In this document: positions 14,101 through 25,376 of the stretch, in pieces | Position numbering within the stretch: the first letter of the stretch is position 1 | Layout of the letters: each line of letters opens with the position of its first letter | NCBI GenBank assembly: GCA_947044365.1 | Contig: OX345639.1 | Span: forward strand, 1,313,001-1,377,000 | Length of the DNA stretch: 64,000 nt | Source: Petrosia ficiformis | Lineage: Eukaryota > Porifera > Demospongiae > Haplosclerida > Petrosiidae | Direction of reading: 5' to 3' | The notes under the pieces: model-generated | The model's database searches: none | The model's input: the letters and a program-made list of their open reading frames with translations, nothing else | Told to the model about the DNA's origin: nothing | Translations under genes and position numbers: made by a program

Positions 14101-17100
14101 CACTGGTCAGGAATAACCATCACTTAGCATGAATTAACCACCACTCAGACGAATTAACCACCTCTCAGATAATACATATATAGGCTACTGAGACAGAATT
14201 AAATATAAACATGATAAACAGCACTAAATGCAATGTAGAACCCAACCACTGCTCTAAATATCATGCAGAACACTGTAAACATATACCCCCATGGAAAGGA
14301 GGATGGCCTTGCATGGAATAAAACATCAACATTACCTTAACATCTTTCATACCGAGATTCTCATACAATATGTCTATCATACTAATTAGTGAATCCACTA
14401 CAGAAAACAAGATGACATTGTTTTATATTGGGGTTTAGCAACTCACTCTCCGTTCTGGGTTTCTTAGGGTTTTTCCCATCATATGTACCACTATTTTGAA
14501 AGAACTTTATCCTCTCATAGAAATACTGCAGCTAAAATAATAATGAAAAAATTGTAGAACTGATTAAAATAATATGGAACTGATTTTAAAATAGATGCTA
14601 AAATAGATGCTAAAACAGTTGTAAGCTCTCATCTTTTAATTTACTGATGTAACACTGATATAATAACTCAGTATATTACACTACCTTGTGCAGTATAAAT
14701 ACTGGATCCATATTATCATCATCATCCAATTTACCACCAGCTGTCACAAATATATCTATTAGCATGAAATAGTCTTATAGTATAAAAATTTATAAAAATT
14801 TATTGATGTGGATTCAAACTTTGTCAAGCGATAATTACTAGCCATTAATTATAAGAAAAGAACAGTAGAGCAGAGCAGAAATGTTTGAATGCTCCTGCTA
14901 TTGCTACAGCTGTCATTGATTTGTTCGCTATTAAGGATATGTCATTTAGTAAATGGATTATGTTGACAACTGATGGTGCACCTGTTATGTGGCGTACAGG
15001 TACTGCTCAAAGAACATGCACCACAACATATCATGAGTAGACAAGGCTAAACTAACTGTACACACATCAGCAAATCAGTGTTTCTCCTGAAGGGTGGTAT
15101 TATGGTCCTCCCCCAAACTAAAGTTTATGCTGAAAAACGCTATTTTACAACACTGTTGACCTAATGTCATGTAACAGTAGATTATTAACAGTTTTGTAGT
15201 TTGTCCAAATAATGGGAAATCATAACATACAAGCTCATGCACGGAATGTACCTTGATGTCCAGTAGTAACCAAGTGTTGTATGAAATGACAAAATATTCT
15301 ACAACAAAGGAATAAAAATTACATTAATAACAAAACCCAATATGTAATATTTTGCACTGAATGTGAGGGTGAGGCTCAATAAAGGTCAAGATAAGATAAT
15401 GTATGAGCAAAGCATATGCATTGTCTAATTGAGACCTTTACTGCTCCATAGGAGTGACACATTGTAATACTTAATGCTCTGTAAAGAATGATTTAGTGTC
15501 TATCACTTGACATTTCTAGTGTGTTTGGTCACATTTTCACAGGTAACTGTATTAATAGCATTCTTAAGTATGCATTATGATGTTTAAAATATAATCAGGT
15601 GACTGGTATATGAAAATGTGATTGGCTCAATGTCACATGACATAAACATGTCACGTCAGGTAAGCAAGCTAAGTAAGTAAACACAAAATCTACATTAATT
15701 AGACAGGATGACAATTATATTTACATCAAAACACTACATAACATCATTTTTAACAATATTTCTCACGTTAACTACAAATAGTAGTCGAGAGAATATGTAT
15801 TGGAGTGTTGTTTTAGTACAACAACCTTTTAGTAATAGTTATAGTACAATGTATGGCTCTAGTTTATTAAAATTTATTTTGTTGTAGTTAATTAGCTAAA
15901 ACAATTTTAGGCTTACTAAAAGGGCTTAAAGTCACAATGCCTTACTAAAAGGGATTTTAGTTTATAGTTATAGTTAACTAAAGATTAGATAATGACTATT
16001 AAGTGTGTGTTACGTGTAATATACTTACTTGACAGTAATTGACATTCCTGAACTAGTATAATCCATTAGATGATGTAAAAGAAAGATGGCATATTCTGAG
16101 GAGCTCTAGAGACACATTTAAGTACATGTATATGTATTAAGGTAGTACTGAATACAGTTAAGTACATGTACATGTATTAAGGTAGTACTGAATACAGTTA
16201 AGTACATGTACATGTATTAAGGTAGTACTGAATACAGTAAGTACATGTACATGTATTAAGGTAGTACTGAATACAGTTAAGTACATGTACATGTATTAAG
16301 GTAGTACTGAATACAGTAAGTACATGTACATGTATTAAGGTAGTACTGAATACAGTAAGTACATGTACATGTATTAAGGTAGTACTGAATACAGTAAGTA
16401 CATGTACATGTATTAAAGTAGTACTGTATTACATACACTTAGTTTCTTATTAGTATTGTTTAATGAAGGAGTACAACATGTTTTGATGTTTAGAGATGTG
16501 TAAGTACATTTCGTTGAGTATAATTCAGCTAACAAAGTTGATAGGCATAATAATTCATTATCGGAGAGTTGTGCTACCTGTAATGACATGAAAGAATTTG
16601 CACGACAGAATGATAAATGAATAATGAAGGGAGATGGATGTATGTATGGATTATGGATGAAGGAATGGATGAACGAACGAATGGATGAACGAATGGATGC
16701 ACAAATAGATGTATGGATCTATGGATGGATGGATGGATGGATGGATGGATGGATGGATGGATGGATGGGGATGGATGGGGATGTGACAATTTGATGGTTA
16801 GATGATAGTTAAATGTTCATTATATCATAACAGATCAAAAGATCACACCTGAAGATGAAGTAATTCCCAAAGTCTAACTAGTAAGGGCCAGTGTAACTCA
16901 GAATGACCTGATAACAATTTTATACACATACTAATACACAAGAAACTGCATAGAAAAAGATTCAAACATGAAACTTGTTCATATACATGTAATAATACTT
17001 GATTGTATTCTTATGTCATTGCTTGACCTTCTGTTGCAGATGTGATAACAGGGTTGGGTAACAAATGTTATCAAGTATATCTGTGATAAATGAACAGGTC

Positions 17101-20100
17101 CTTTGACCTGATTATAATCATAGTCATACCCAACTCTGTTGTTCACTCACCTACAAATTGTTATAATTAATGACTCTGTTACTCTACAGTGTATTTTCAT
17201 AGTACAACATCAACTCACTGTTTCTCAGAACGAGATTCAGAATTAACAAGTTCAGAACATAGCTTCATTATACACTCCAATATATGATTAACGATATGAT
17301 CAATCATCTAATATATATATATCAATCTGTATCAAATCATGATCAATATCAGTATACACTATGATCAACCAGTCAGTTATTGTTCAAATCAGTCTGTATC
17401 AAATCATGATCAATATCAGTATACACTATGATCAACCAGTCAGTTATTGTTCAAATCAGTCTGTATCAAATCATGATCAATATCAGTATACACTATGATC
17501 AACCAGTCAGTTATTGTTCAAATCAGTCTGTATCAAATCATGATCAATATCAGTATACACTATGATCAACCAGTCAGTTAGTGTTCAAATCAGTCTGTAT
17601 CAAATCATGATCAATATCAGTATACACTATGATCAACCAGTCAGTTAGTGTTCAAATCAGTCTGTATCAAATCATGATCAATATCAGAATATAAAAGGAA
17701 TTGGTCAGTTAAGCGTATAAATCAGTCTGTATCTAATCATGGTCATTATTCTCAAACCTCAATCTGCCATTCTGCTAATCCTGGACAGGTGAGGTCAAAC
17801 GTATCATATCTCATATTTTGAGGAGCCTTTGGATATTGTCTCATCCCTTCATTAGTAACAGATGAGAGAGAGGCAGAAACTCGAGATAGCACTGAGTTCA
17901 GTTTACCTAATAAATAACAATCATTTTGTATGCATCGGATCAAGAATATACTCAAAGAATGGATGGATGTACTCACTCTCTTCAGAACTGCAATGTTGTA
18001 CCATTTTCTGTAAATCGATAACCAGTGGTTCTAACAGTAGAGAATAATTTCCAGCTTCAGAAATAGGACCTGTAATATTATAATGATCATCATATTTTCT
18101 TTTACAAATAAAATCATGCTGTTTTTACAGGATCGAAACCCATAAACCATTGAATATTTTAATGGGAGGGGCATCAATCTCAGGATTCAATATTTATTTC
18201 ATGGGATTAACACATTCAATAGTATAACCTATCCCTAAGCCAACGCAATGCTTTCAAGAGATAGGGTATTATGAACTTTAGGTCATGTATATTCACCTTG
18301 ACCTAACTTAGAAAAGAAAAATGTTTCATTATTTTAGACCAACAACCGTTTTCCTTGCACCATTTTCATGTAATTAACTATTTATCCTTCCCGTTCTTTT
18401 TCTGTGTATGTCAAAATTTCAATCCATTGCTTCATTATTGAGTTACAGTATAATCATTAATGACATTAAACTATACATCATGTTACATAGTCATCAGATC
18501 CTACTTCTAAAGGTAATCATGAATGTAAACAGATTTCATTATTATTATTATTATCATTATCATCATCATCTAGTGGAGATTAGGAATTTATTGTACAGTA
18601 GAACTAACCTTGTGTTGCAAGCTTCTTACACTCCTCTTTGTATTTCATCAAAAGTTTAGGAGGTATTTTGTCTTTGCTAATAATAAATAACACGAGAGTT
18701 TTGTATGACAAATATTTATAGTCTTACGCTGTCAATGCTGAAATTAGTTTCTCTCTAACATCAGATTGTGTAGGAATCTAATATTTCATGAAAAAATATC
18801 TGATTTTATAATATACTGTATAGATGTATAGATGAATCAGAGGATTAAAATTTATTATGATATTATCATCATTAGTATTAGCTGATCCAACAAAGACAGA
18901 AGTATACAATCATGAGATCAAAATCACATGACATGCTGATCGCATGACATGCTAATAACATGATATAAGTATCAGTAGTATAGTAATAAAAAAGTCATTG
19001 TTGAGGTTGAACCAAGCACAGCACTTGTACCTGACTGCCAATACTACTGTATTATTATTATTATTACTATTACTATTTTTATTACTATTATTATTATTAT
19101 TATCGTCAATCCTTACTATACGTGGAGACAAAAGAGCTTTGAGAAATCTTCCAACGAAATAAGGTTTGTTAAAAATACTATGCTCCAAGACTTTAGCAGG
19201 GATCACATGACAGTCAGTTGATGCATATACCTCTAATATCTCTTTCACTTCCTCTTCAGCCAGCGTGAGCTACAAAGAAATGAAAGAATTAATTGATGGA
19301 GTCATTAATTAGTCAAGTACGTACAAGTTATAAATTTATTAATTAAACGTGTGGGTGTGATGCTACCATCATGGTATGGAAAATCTCCATATCGCAGCAC
19401 AATGTGGGGGGCATGTAGACTACCTAACTAACCTCATGAATGTTAGTTATATTTGGTAAATGAGAAGAGGTGAAAAAGAGAGGTTCCTGTTGATAAAGAT
19501 GTCAAATAAAATCAAAATTACTTGAAAATTCAAAACTATATGTACATTATATGTACAGGTAATCATCTAGAGTGCTCATAAATTGTATATTGTGTCATAT
19601 GGTATATCGAAAATGCCATTGGAAGTTAATCCATGTGGGTATAATTAATGCATATTGCATGATAATTCAGAAGCTGTTCAACCTGCTGAGTTAGCATACA
19701 ATATACCCTCCATCATGAAGTACAGTGACACATAACAACCTCCCTGCAGAAAAGTTTGGCCAGGTTTAAGATCTCGTCAATAAAATGCTAAATAGGATTA
19801 AATGGTGCAAATGATGAATACTTACATTCATTTCAACAAGTCTTGTCTTCACTAGTTCAGTATATTCACTGACCATGTTGTGACATTTAGTCAATCTTCT
19901 AGGAGGATGTTGTAAATGTGCCTATATTGAAAATGAAACATGTGCTATTTATAAACACTGTCTTCATGACTTAATCCAAATGTCTTTCTGTAGAAACTGG
20001 TTACCCTTCACCCTGCCAATCATGCCAACTCTGCCCTCCTTCCATTAACACATCACTCCATTAACCTCATCACACCTCACACCTCCCACCTTGCATATCA

Positions 20101-23100
20101 TCCCTACCTCTCTCCGTTAACCTATCTCTCCATTAACCCCACCCCTTCCTTTCCTCCATTAACCTGTCAACCCTATAATTCCCTGTGCTAACCCTCACCC
20201 TCAGACAGTAAGGTGGTTCAAATGGAACCATTTCTGTCAGACATTGAAGCACAAAAGCCAGAATCTTCTTCGTTTGAACAACACTTCTTAAAGAATCTCC
20301 AAACATTTGCTGTATTCAAAGAAAATGGTATTTATATTGTGTACATGATGTATGAGTGTATGAAGTGTATGAGTGTATGAGTGTATGCGTTTATGCGTTC
20401 AGTACCTTAAACCATTCAGGATAACTAGGAAACATATGTGATCCTTCTAATGCTGCTTGTCTAGCAACAACCAAAGCTCCATACAAAGACACAGCAGATT
20501 CAGCCTGGTTCACTGATGAGGACACAGACTCAGCCCTGTTCACTGATGAGGACACAAGACCTAACACTAAAGCTAATGGTGAGAAAACCTGAGCTCATAT
20601 TATCACATGAAAACTGAAGTTAATTGTTGCCTTTAGTCTAAACAAATAATTTGTTTAGCAAAATAATTTTTTTCCTTCCCACCTAAATTTGGAAAATGCG
20701 GTGTACTAGTGGCCTATTGGTTAATGAACCCTACAGCCTAGGCTTATTTCACCCTGAGTATACTCAGCTCCACCCTCAAAATAAGGATGTGTTCGTCACT
20801 GCATCCTTCAGAGGGGATAAAAAGCCATCAGTCCTGGGGAGCTGGTTAATATTAGCTATTCCAGCTTCCTCATTAGGCACAATAAGAAAGACATTCTATA
20901 TGTATGAAGAATTGCAGATCCATTTTGATACCATCTGGAGTGAAATCAGGACTTATACAACCTTTTATAACTCACCTCTCAGATGTTCAACATTTGAATG
21001 AGTATGAATGTAGCTTGAAATAAAGCTAAGAACTACTTGCCAATTCATCTGGGAAACAAGACAAAATGGTCAGTACTTTAAATGAAGGGTCAGCAAGGAC
21101 TATCTGAATAGATTGTTTAACTACATGTACACAATTTAAGTGGATACTTCAACTGATTATAGTGATGAGTGGTGAATCAAAGGAAATACAGCACTCTCGG
21201 TACCTTTGATATACCCACACATCATAATATACATGTAAGTATCATTAATTTACTTTGTGATTCTGTAGTATTATTCCTTCAATGATTTTCCGACATGTAC
21301 TTGAACCAAGTTGATCAGAAATCTTTAAACATGTCAAGAGCTGAATGATATATACTATAATTCACTTACTGTATCATATAGTTTACTGGAGTGTGGTGAT
21401 AATGAAGAATATTTATAATCTTCTTGAAAAGTAAAGCATTCTAAAACTAAGAAAATAGGTACATCTATCTATCCTTCATCCAACCATCTATCTATCTATC
21501 TATCCTTCATCCAACCATCTATCCATCTGTCTATCTATCTATCTATCTATCCATCTATCCATCCATCCATCCATCCATCCATCTATCTATCCATCTATCC
21601 ATCTATCCATCTATCCATCCATCCATCCATCCATCCATCTATCCATCCATCCATCCATTCTGGCCTTACTACTGGTAAGAGGAGGTTGTGATGTAAAATA
21701 AGAGAGTATCATTTTAAATACTCTCTCTTTATAATCACTACTTAAAGCATCACACACACAAGCAGCATCCAATAATGAATAAAATGAATCAGTTATCACA
21801 TACTCATCTTTATAGCTCTCTATATAATAAGAGATTAAAGCTGGGTAATATAACATTAGTGTAATATCAATATCAGTACCATTAATTTATATTATATTTG
21901 TTAGGTATTGGCATGAAATTACAACTTGACTCAAAATTCTTTTATAAGATGTTTTTATCAATTAATTGGAAAATCTGATTCCATTTACTTAAATCAGAGG
22001 ATGTTACCTACTATATTAAAACGTGGCCTCCCAATAGGAGAGCCACAGGTCTCTGGCAGCAATGGTGGCGGCACAATGGTGAAGCAATGGTGAAGCAATA
22101 GTGAAGCAATGGTGAAGCAATAGTGAAGCAGTGAAGCAGTGAAGCAGTGAAGCAATGGCCTAGCAAGCTAGGGTTGACAGCCTAATCTTCTTTCCAAATC
22201 CATCTTTACTCAGATGGATCAGCAGACAGACAATTCGAAAATGAAATGACTTGTAACTATACCCAAGAATTAATTGAAGTTAGTAATGAGTGACTAACCT
22301 TTAATAACAGATAATAGAATATGTTTAGTTGTTTCAACTAATTGAGTATCACCAGTCAACACAATGTTAATTAATAGAGTAGCATAATCTCTCAATAATT
22401 GATCTCGATATAATGGAGGGTCGGAGGAACAAGAGAAATGAGTCAATTCCTGGATAATGAGCTCCTTCATTGAGCTATGATTCCAGCTGTTGGAACTATA
22501 TTAAAATAATAATTAATGAGGGAATTAGTCATTCTAGTACTAATCCATCAGGCTGCCCCCACATACGCACACACACAAACATGTCATCCCAGATGCTTAA
22601 ACACAAGGATGGACCAACAGATATCATCAATACAAGAGGAATGGCATGTTCAAACCTTGACAACAAATCTTCTATTTCAAGTATATTAGCTTGGTATAGT
22701 CTCCATATTACGTACAGTCCAATGTTTGAAAACGACTTATTAATGTAAGAGAGAGAAAGAAATAAGTTGACGAAGATGACGAGGATGACAAGGATGACAA
22801 GGATAACAAGGATGACAAGGAGAGGAAGAAGGAATAAGAAGGAATAAGAAAGAATAAGAAGAAAAGGAACAACAGATAGGTAAGATGAAGGAGAACAAAG
22901 AGCTAAAGAAGAATCACTTTCAGTTGAAACTGAACTCGTTACAAGTCCACAATTTTAACTACGGGTCTCTGCACTACTATGGGTTTGATCACCATGGTAA
23001 CCACACTGCATACATAGGCAGCATCTGAGAAGTGAGTTTGATTTGGGTAACTGCACTACATATGTACAAGAAGCTTTATTTGCATGTTTCCATAAATTTT

Positions 23101-24243
23101 ATGACAAGCTCAATTTCAACTTAATGTCATTCTACTCTAGTCTTTACTGAGGAGAGCGAAAGGTTAGTTGCATTACCTTTTGTATAGTCTCAGTTAAACA
23201 GCAATAATCAATCATTAGCTGGTTTTGAAAATCTTTAGCTATCAAGATAAGCTTTTCAATTTGCTAAAGAAATGTATATTTCTACATAATCATGGTAATA
23301 CCACAAACTCACTTGTTCTTCTTCTTCGGTTCTCTTTCCTGTGCCTCCTACAAACTGTATTCTCTTCATGAGAAACTGAGTAGCTAATAGTGAAGGAGGA
23401 AGACCTATACTATTAGAATAATGTCTGATAATATGAATCAAATCTTCAGTACAGCCTGCAGATAAAATATACAGAATTATAGATAATTCTTCATTAGTTG
23501 CATAAGACAGCCAAGTGAATGCCTATATGACTTAAGTGTATTTTACCCAATCCAAAAAATTTGATTGGTCTATACGATAGTGTTTGTGTAAACTTCCATC
23601 AACAAAAGTTTCCCTAAAAGGTACCTCCTCATCTAATGTCTGACCCCCTACTACAGAACACCAAACCATATACTCTAAATTTTAATCAAGAATGTGGTTG
23701 GTTTGGTTTAACTGTAATATACGACAGGGAATCAGGGGCACGCACAGCTGACAAATTAAACGGATGTTTATTTGCAGCCGCTTACCACTCTAGCTAGGGA
23801 CTATTGCAACGTATGACCCTTCTTGGGGTGCTTGGGAAGTATGACTACTCTAGGAGCCCTTGCAACATATGACCACTCACTCTAGGGGCCCTTGGAACGT
23901 ATGACCGCTAGGGGCACTTGAGATGCATGACCACTCTAAGTGCCCTTGTCATTAGGTAAACAATACTACAGTGCCCTGTCCGTATACAGTTGATCCATTG
24001 GTTCTGTAAGCCAATGCCTGCTTAATAGTGAACCAATTGTAGGTTCGCCAAATACATATTATGTTTATTACCTTGAAACAAGTCACATGACTTCTCAATA
24101 CTTCCAATCTATATGTACCAATCCAAAGTCAACCGTTAATAGTATACTTTAGAAATAAATACCAATTTTACCTCATAAAGAACAGATTCAATGTCCAGAT
24201 TCATTTCAATAAGTCGTTTTGCTCGTTTTATTGCATCTGCCAT
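2105..24243 (-). CDS. FANCA: Fanconi anaemia group A protein homologue (FANCA), about 39 exons, ~1200 aa
   Basis: FANCA is a scaffold of the nuclear Fanconi core complex, which ubiquitinates FANCD2-FANCI at DNA crosslinks. Exons read on the minus strand: 24243-24172, 24108-24072, 23455-23313, 23263-23177, 22735-22656, 22495-22299, 21840-21670, 21440-21370, 21322-21254, 21048-20976, 20572-20406, 20309-20199, 19921-19826, 19486-19433, 19269-19117, 18777-18728, 18676-18609, 18069-17977, 17906-17758, 17274-17219, 16907-16849, 16577-16437, 16105-16029, 15298-15252, 14740-14685, 14531-14447, 14397-14336, 10443-10370, 10313-10118, 8965-8807, 8728-8652, 6276-6219, 5833-5751, 5689-5536, 4521-4449, 3974-3920, 3289-3253, 2400-2346, 2152-2105. 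Phases agree at almost all junctions. Family hallmarks in the vertebrate order: [64 protein letters not shown] and YWWPQIN. The 17219/16907 and 3253/2400 junctions do not match in phase, so a small exon is probably missed at each. Human FANCA has 1455 aa. The start is the first ATG ([13 protein letters not shown]), which aligns with the vertebrate N-terminal helix. Confidence 0.9.
2880..3110. repeat. AT microsatellites in a 3' FANCA intron
   Basis: TA-dinucleotide runs occur at about 2878-2895 and 3095-3115 within the intron between the FANCA exons at 3253 and 2400. This ~850-bp intron probably also hides one short unrecognised exon, because the flanking exon phases do not match. I see no other feature in it. 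Confidence 0.5.
4555..4786. mobile_element. Inverted-repeat element, family B copy 1 (degenerate)
   Basis: The sequence is built from ...TTTTAGTTAACT... blocks and their complements, and it ends in ...AAACTAAAACAACACT. That end matches the terminus of the element at 7683-7959. It lies in a FANCA intron. The left end is degraded. It looks like a MITE-type non-autonomous DNA element. Confidence 0.5.
4853..5020. repeat. ~57-bp tandem repeat, 3 copies
   Basis: The unit contains GAGAACCAATATACATGATA and ATATCAGGATGGTACATACT and recurs three times with small differences. It is intronic in FANCA. Confidence 0.75.
6045..6200. repeat. ~30-bp GGGGCAGGTACTA minisatellite
   Basis: About five degenerate copies of GGTAAATGGGGCAGGTACTA lie directly downstream of the FANCA exon at 6219-6276, inside its donor-side intron. 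Confidence 0.7.
6853..7014. mobile_element. Inverted-repeat element, family A copy 1
   Basis: The inner arms CAAACCACTTCCAT... and ...ATGGAAGTGGTTTG are inverted copies. The outer left arm (GTATGCAAACAAGGTCGGGA) matches the element at 9322-9537; the outer right arm is missing here. No coding capacity. MITE-like, in a FANCA intron. Confidence 0.6.
7405..7640. repeat. 60-bp tandem repeat, ~4 copies
   Basis: The unit is GAACAATATTCTGAGGTCAC followed by AGTGAATGTGAACAACC and TTTAGTTACTAATACATGTAGT. Copies 1-3 are nearly identical and copy 4 is degenerate. It is intronic in FANCA. A related stretch occurs near 5310-5400 without tandem structure. Confidence 0.8.
7683..7959. mobile_element. Inverted-repeat element, family B copy 2 (best copy)
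   Basis: The 277-bp element begins AGTGTTGTTTTAGTTAAC and ends with the inverted form AAACCAAAACAACACA. Its interior is full of ACTATAACTAAA blocks and their complements, so the whole element can fold. No ORF. It is probably a MITE. Confidence 0.65.
9322..9537. mobile_element. Inverted-repeat element, family A copy 2
   Basis: The left arm (AAACCCAGAAGTATGCAAAC) and right arm (CCATACTTTTTGGGGTTTGA) are inverted matches. The internal AAACCACTTCC / GGAAGTGGTTTG pair is also present. About 216 bp, non-coding, in a FANCA intron. Confidence 0.65.
9575..10200. repeat. 126-bp tandem repeat derived from a FANCA exon end
   Basis: The landmark AACCCAACCCCCTCAATATG recurs at 9701, 9827, 9953 and 10079, exactly 126 bp apart; a further partial copy starts near 9575. 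The copy at the right end (10118-10200) is the functional 3' end of FANCA exon 29, reading ...[20 protein letters not shown] into a GTAATG donor. The other copies repeat this exon end, its donor and the first intron bases, so the array arose by duplication across an exon-intron boundary. Confidence 0.85.
10665..10702. repeat. (CA)n microsatellite
   Basis: ACACACGC/ACACAC run upstream of the nested plus-strand gene. Confidence 0.8.
10893..11692 (+). CDS. Nested small Cys-rich, N-glycosylated surface or secreted protein (5' exon not found)
   Basis: Two exons are visible, 10893-11154 and 11349-11692 (stop included), inside a large FANCA intron and on the opposite strand. Exon 1 is preceded by a strong acceptor (TCTTCCTATTTTTACAG) and ends at AA|GTAAGG. 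Exon 2 follows TTTCTTGTCTCACAG, and the junction keeps the frame (phase 2). The product has about 20 cysteines, including paired ones (LCCKN, MGCCFSM), many N-x-S/T sites and a C-terminal hydrophobic tail ([19 protein letters not shown]). Such a tail suggests a GPI anchor or a membrane-anchored end. An upstream exon with a signal peptide must exist but I could not identify it; the ATG at 10803 gives an open frame but would read through the acceptor. I do not recognise the family. Confidence 0.62.
12240..12680. repeat. Degenerate repeat with (TTACTATAG)n core
   Basis: Two to three diverged copies of a ~110-bp segment (ACTTGCTAAAACATTTTGTG, CTTAGCAAGGAATAA) flank a GTTACTATAGTTACTATAGT run at about 12570-12640. 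Within the large FANCA intron; no coding signal. Confidence 0.5.
12945..13485. repeat. 20-bp minisatellite, ~27 copies
   Basis: The unit is ATGTATCTACATGTATTAGT. Copies alternate between GTATCTAC, GCATCTAC and GCATGTAC variants. It is intronic in FANCA. Confidence 0.9.
13775..13970 (-). mobile_element. Dispersed element, family C copy 1
   Basis: This ~195-bp segment (GGGCCAAATTGGCTCAACAA ... TTTGGGCCAATGGTG) recurs in inverse orientation at 27690-27845 and 28712-28915. Its two ends, GGCCAAATTGGCTCAA and TTTGGGCCAATGG, are similar to each other. Non-coding MITE-like sequence. Confidence 0.55.
14888..15040 (+). pseudogene. hAT/DUF4371-like transposase fragment
   Basis: A 50-codon open stretch reads [13 protein letters not shown], then [19 protein letters not shown], and ends at a stop. 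A helix followed by W-x3-TTDGAPVM is the pattern I know from the RNase-H-like catalytic core of hAT-family and ZMYM/DUF4371 domesticated transposases, where the Asp is catalytic. It has no start, no continuation and lies in a FANCA intron, so it is a scrap of a dead element. Identification is from memory of the motif. Confidence 0.5.
15804..15990. mobile_element. Inverted-repeat element, family B copy 3 (partial)
   Basis: It begins AGTGTTGTTTTAGTACAAC, matching the terminus of 7683-7959, and ends in TTTATAGTTATAGTTAACTA. The right terminus is lost. In a FANCA intron. Confidence 0.5.
16115..16425. repeat. 38-40-bp tandem repeat, ~8 copies
   Basis: The unit is AAGTACATGTACATGTATTA followed by AGGTAGTACTGAATACAGT. 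It abuts the end of the FANCA exon at 16437-16577 (donor GTATGT at 16436), so it forms the start of that intron. Confidence 0.88.
16620..16785. repeat. (GGAT)n tetranucleotide repeat
   Basis: Degenerate and then perfect GGATGGAT units. Intronic in FANCA. The minus-strand Ser/His/Pro ORF here is low-complexity noise. Confidence 0.88.
17330..17735. repeat. ~66-bp tandem repeat, ~6 copies
   Basis: The unit contains TCAGTCTGTATCAAATCATG, ATCAATATCAGTATACACTA and TGATCAACCAGTCAGTTA. It ends about 20 bp before the FANCA exon at 17758-17906. Confidence 0.9.
19985..20185. repeat. Pyrimidine-rich low-complexity tract
   Basis: C/T-rich on the plus strand with repeated CCATTAACC motifs, in the FANCA intron between exons 20309-20199 and 19921-19826. 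It is purine-rich in the transcript. Confidence 0.6.
21460..21660. repeat. (ATCT/ATCC)n tetranucleotide repeat
   Basis: TATCTATC, CATCCATC and CATCTATC runs directly follow, in transcript order, the FANCA exon at 21840-21670. Confidence 0.9.
23750..23960. repeat. ~40-bp degenerate repeat (GGGCCCTTGGAACGTATGACC)
   Basis: Four to five diverged copies of a CTCTAGG(A/G)GCCCTTG(C/G)AAC(A/G)TATGACC-like unit lie in the FANCA intron between exons 24108-24072 and 23455-23313. Confidence 0.55.
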
Positions 24244-24738
24244 GTTGAACCATGTGGGTGGGTACACCCCTGGCCATCATCCAATGATAAATTAAGATCT
24301 ATTTATTAAGTGTGGGTGTTCCATGGTATATTTTTGGCAGAGACCAACAGTATTGATATACAGTTTTTATACTCTACAATGAAACCTAAAATTTATAGTA
24401 ATTGTACTTATGATAATTACAGTACAATAGGCTCGCTACATTAATAAATAACACACTACATGCAGTGATACAACAAGTAATTTCCTTATAGCTATATATA
24501 TACAAGTTCATATATCACATGACGCGAGTACAAGATGTACATGTATATCGTTTCCTTATATATATATATATATATGTATATATCTACACACACAAGCTCA
24601 TCATATGATACAAGTAAAAGCGTACGTATTATAACATACATCAACCAGTATACTAGTAGTACTATAGTGTGTATATACATGTAGGTAAGGATGGATGAGT
24701 GGATGGATTAATGGACAGATATAGCTATTATAGATATA
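24244..24738. other. 5' flank of FANCA
   Basis: No coding exon seen. It contains a CCAAT-like element (CATCCAATGATAA, near 24283) 40 bp upstream of the FANCA ATG, a TATATA run at about 24558-24575, and ACATGTA-rich sequence. The FANCA promoter should lie here, but no TATA box or initiator stands out. Confidence 0.4.
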
Positions 24739-25374
24739 CAGTGGAACCTCCGAATAATGAAACTTTTGGGACAGCCAAATTTTTTCATTATTAAGAGGTT
24801 TTCATTAAAGAGAGGTTTTAATATTACTTATCATGAAACAACAAAATTATTGACAATAAGGGTTGGTTACAGTGTCTGGCTTAGTTAATTAAAGAAATCA
24901 TCTAAAGTTGTTTATTTACTGTTGTCCAGCTGATTGTGGGTTACTATACTAGGAAAGTGACTCAACGTACAAGAATGACTTTCATTAATTAGTAACCTAT
25001 TTACTCCAGAAAGATTACAACAAGGGATTTGCCACAGTGACAGGAGACAAAGTTAATAGTGCTGGTTACGGTCTTGAAGTGTCAAGAAACTTAAAGAGCT
25101 ATTTGCCTCTCTCCACAATTCAAATTTTACTTTAGACTATTAACCATATGATAGGTAGTTGTGCGCATGCGTAGCCACACCTCTTTCGTTAAATGGTAGT
25201 GAAAATCGAACTTGGTGTAGTAAAGGCCTTTCGTTATTTCGTAACAGAGAAGTTTTCGTTAAAGGGAGGTTGCATTATCATCATTTAAATAGGAAAACAA
25301 GTCGGTACATTGCAATATTTTCAATATGCAGAGGTTTTTGTTAAAGAGAAGTTTCGTTATTAGAGGTTCCACTG
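24739..25374. mobile_element. Pogo/mariner-like non-autonomous DNA transposon (MITE)
   Basis: Terminal inverted repeats begin CAGTGGAACCTC and end GAGGTTCCACTG. The subterminal parts (AATAATGAAACTT / AAGTTTCGTTATT, GAGAGGTTTT / CAGAGGTTTTTG) also match. TA dinucleotides flank both ends (24737-24738 and 25375-25376), the target-site duplication of Tc1/mariner elements. The CAGTGGAACCTC(T)...AACGAA terminus is of the pogo/Tigger type. At 636 bp with no transposase ORF it depends on a partner in trans. Confidence 0.8.
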
Positions 25375-25376
25375 TA

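Noticed and set aside
24739..25374. 61-codon plus ORF (25159-25344) as a transposase remnant
   Set aside because: It lies in the subterminal repeats of the MITE and has no transposase motif.
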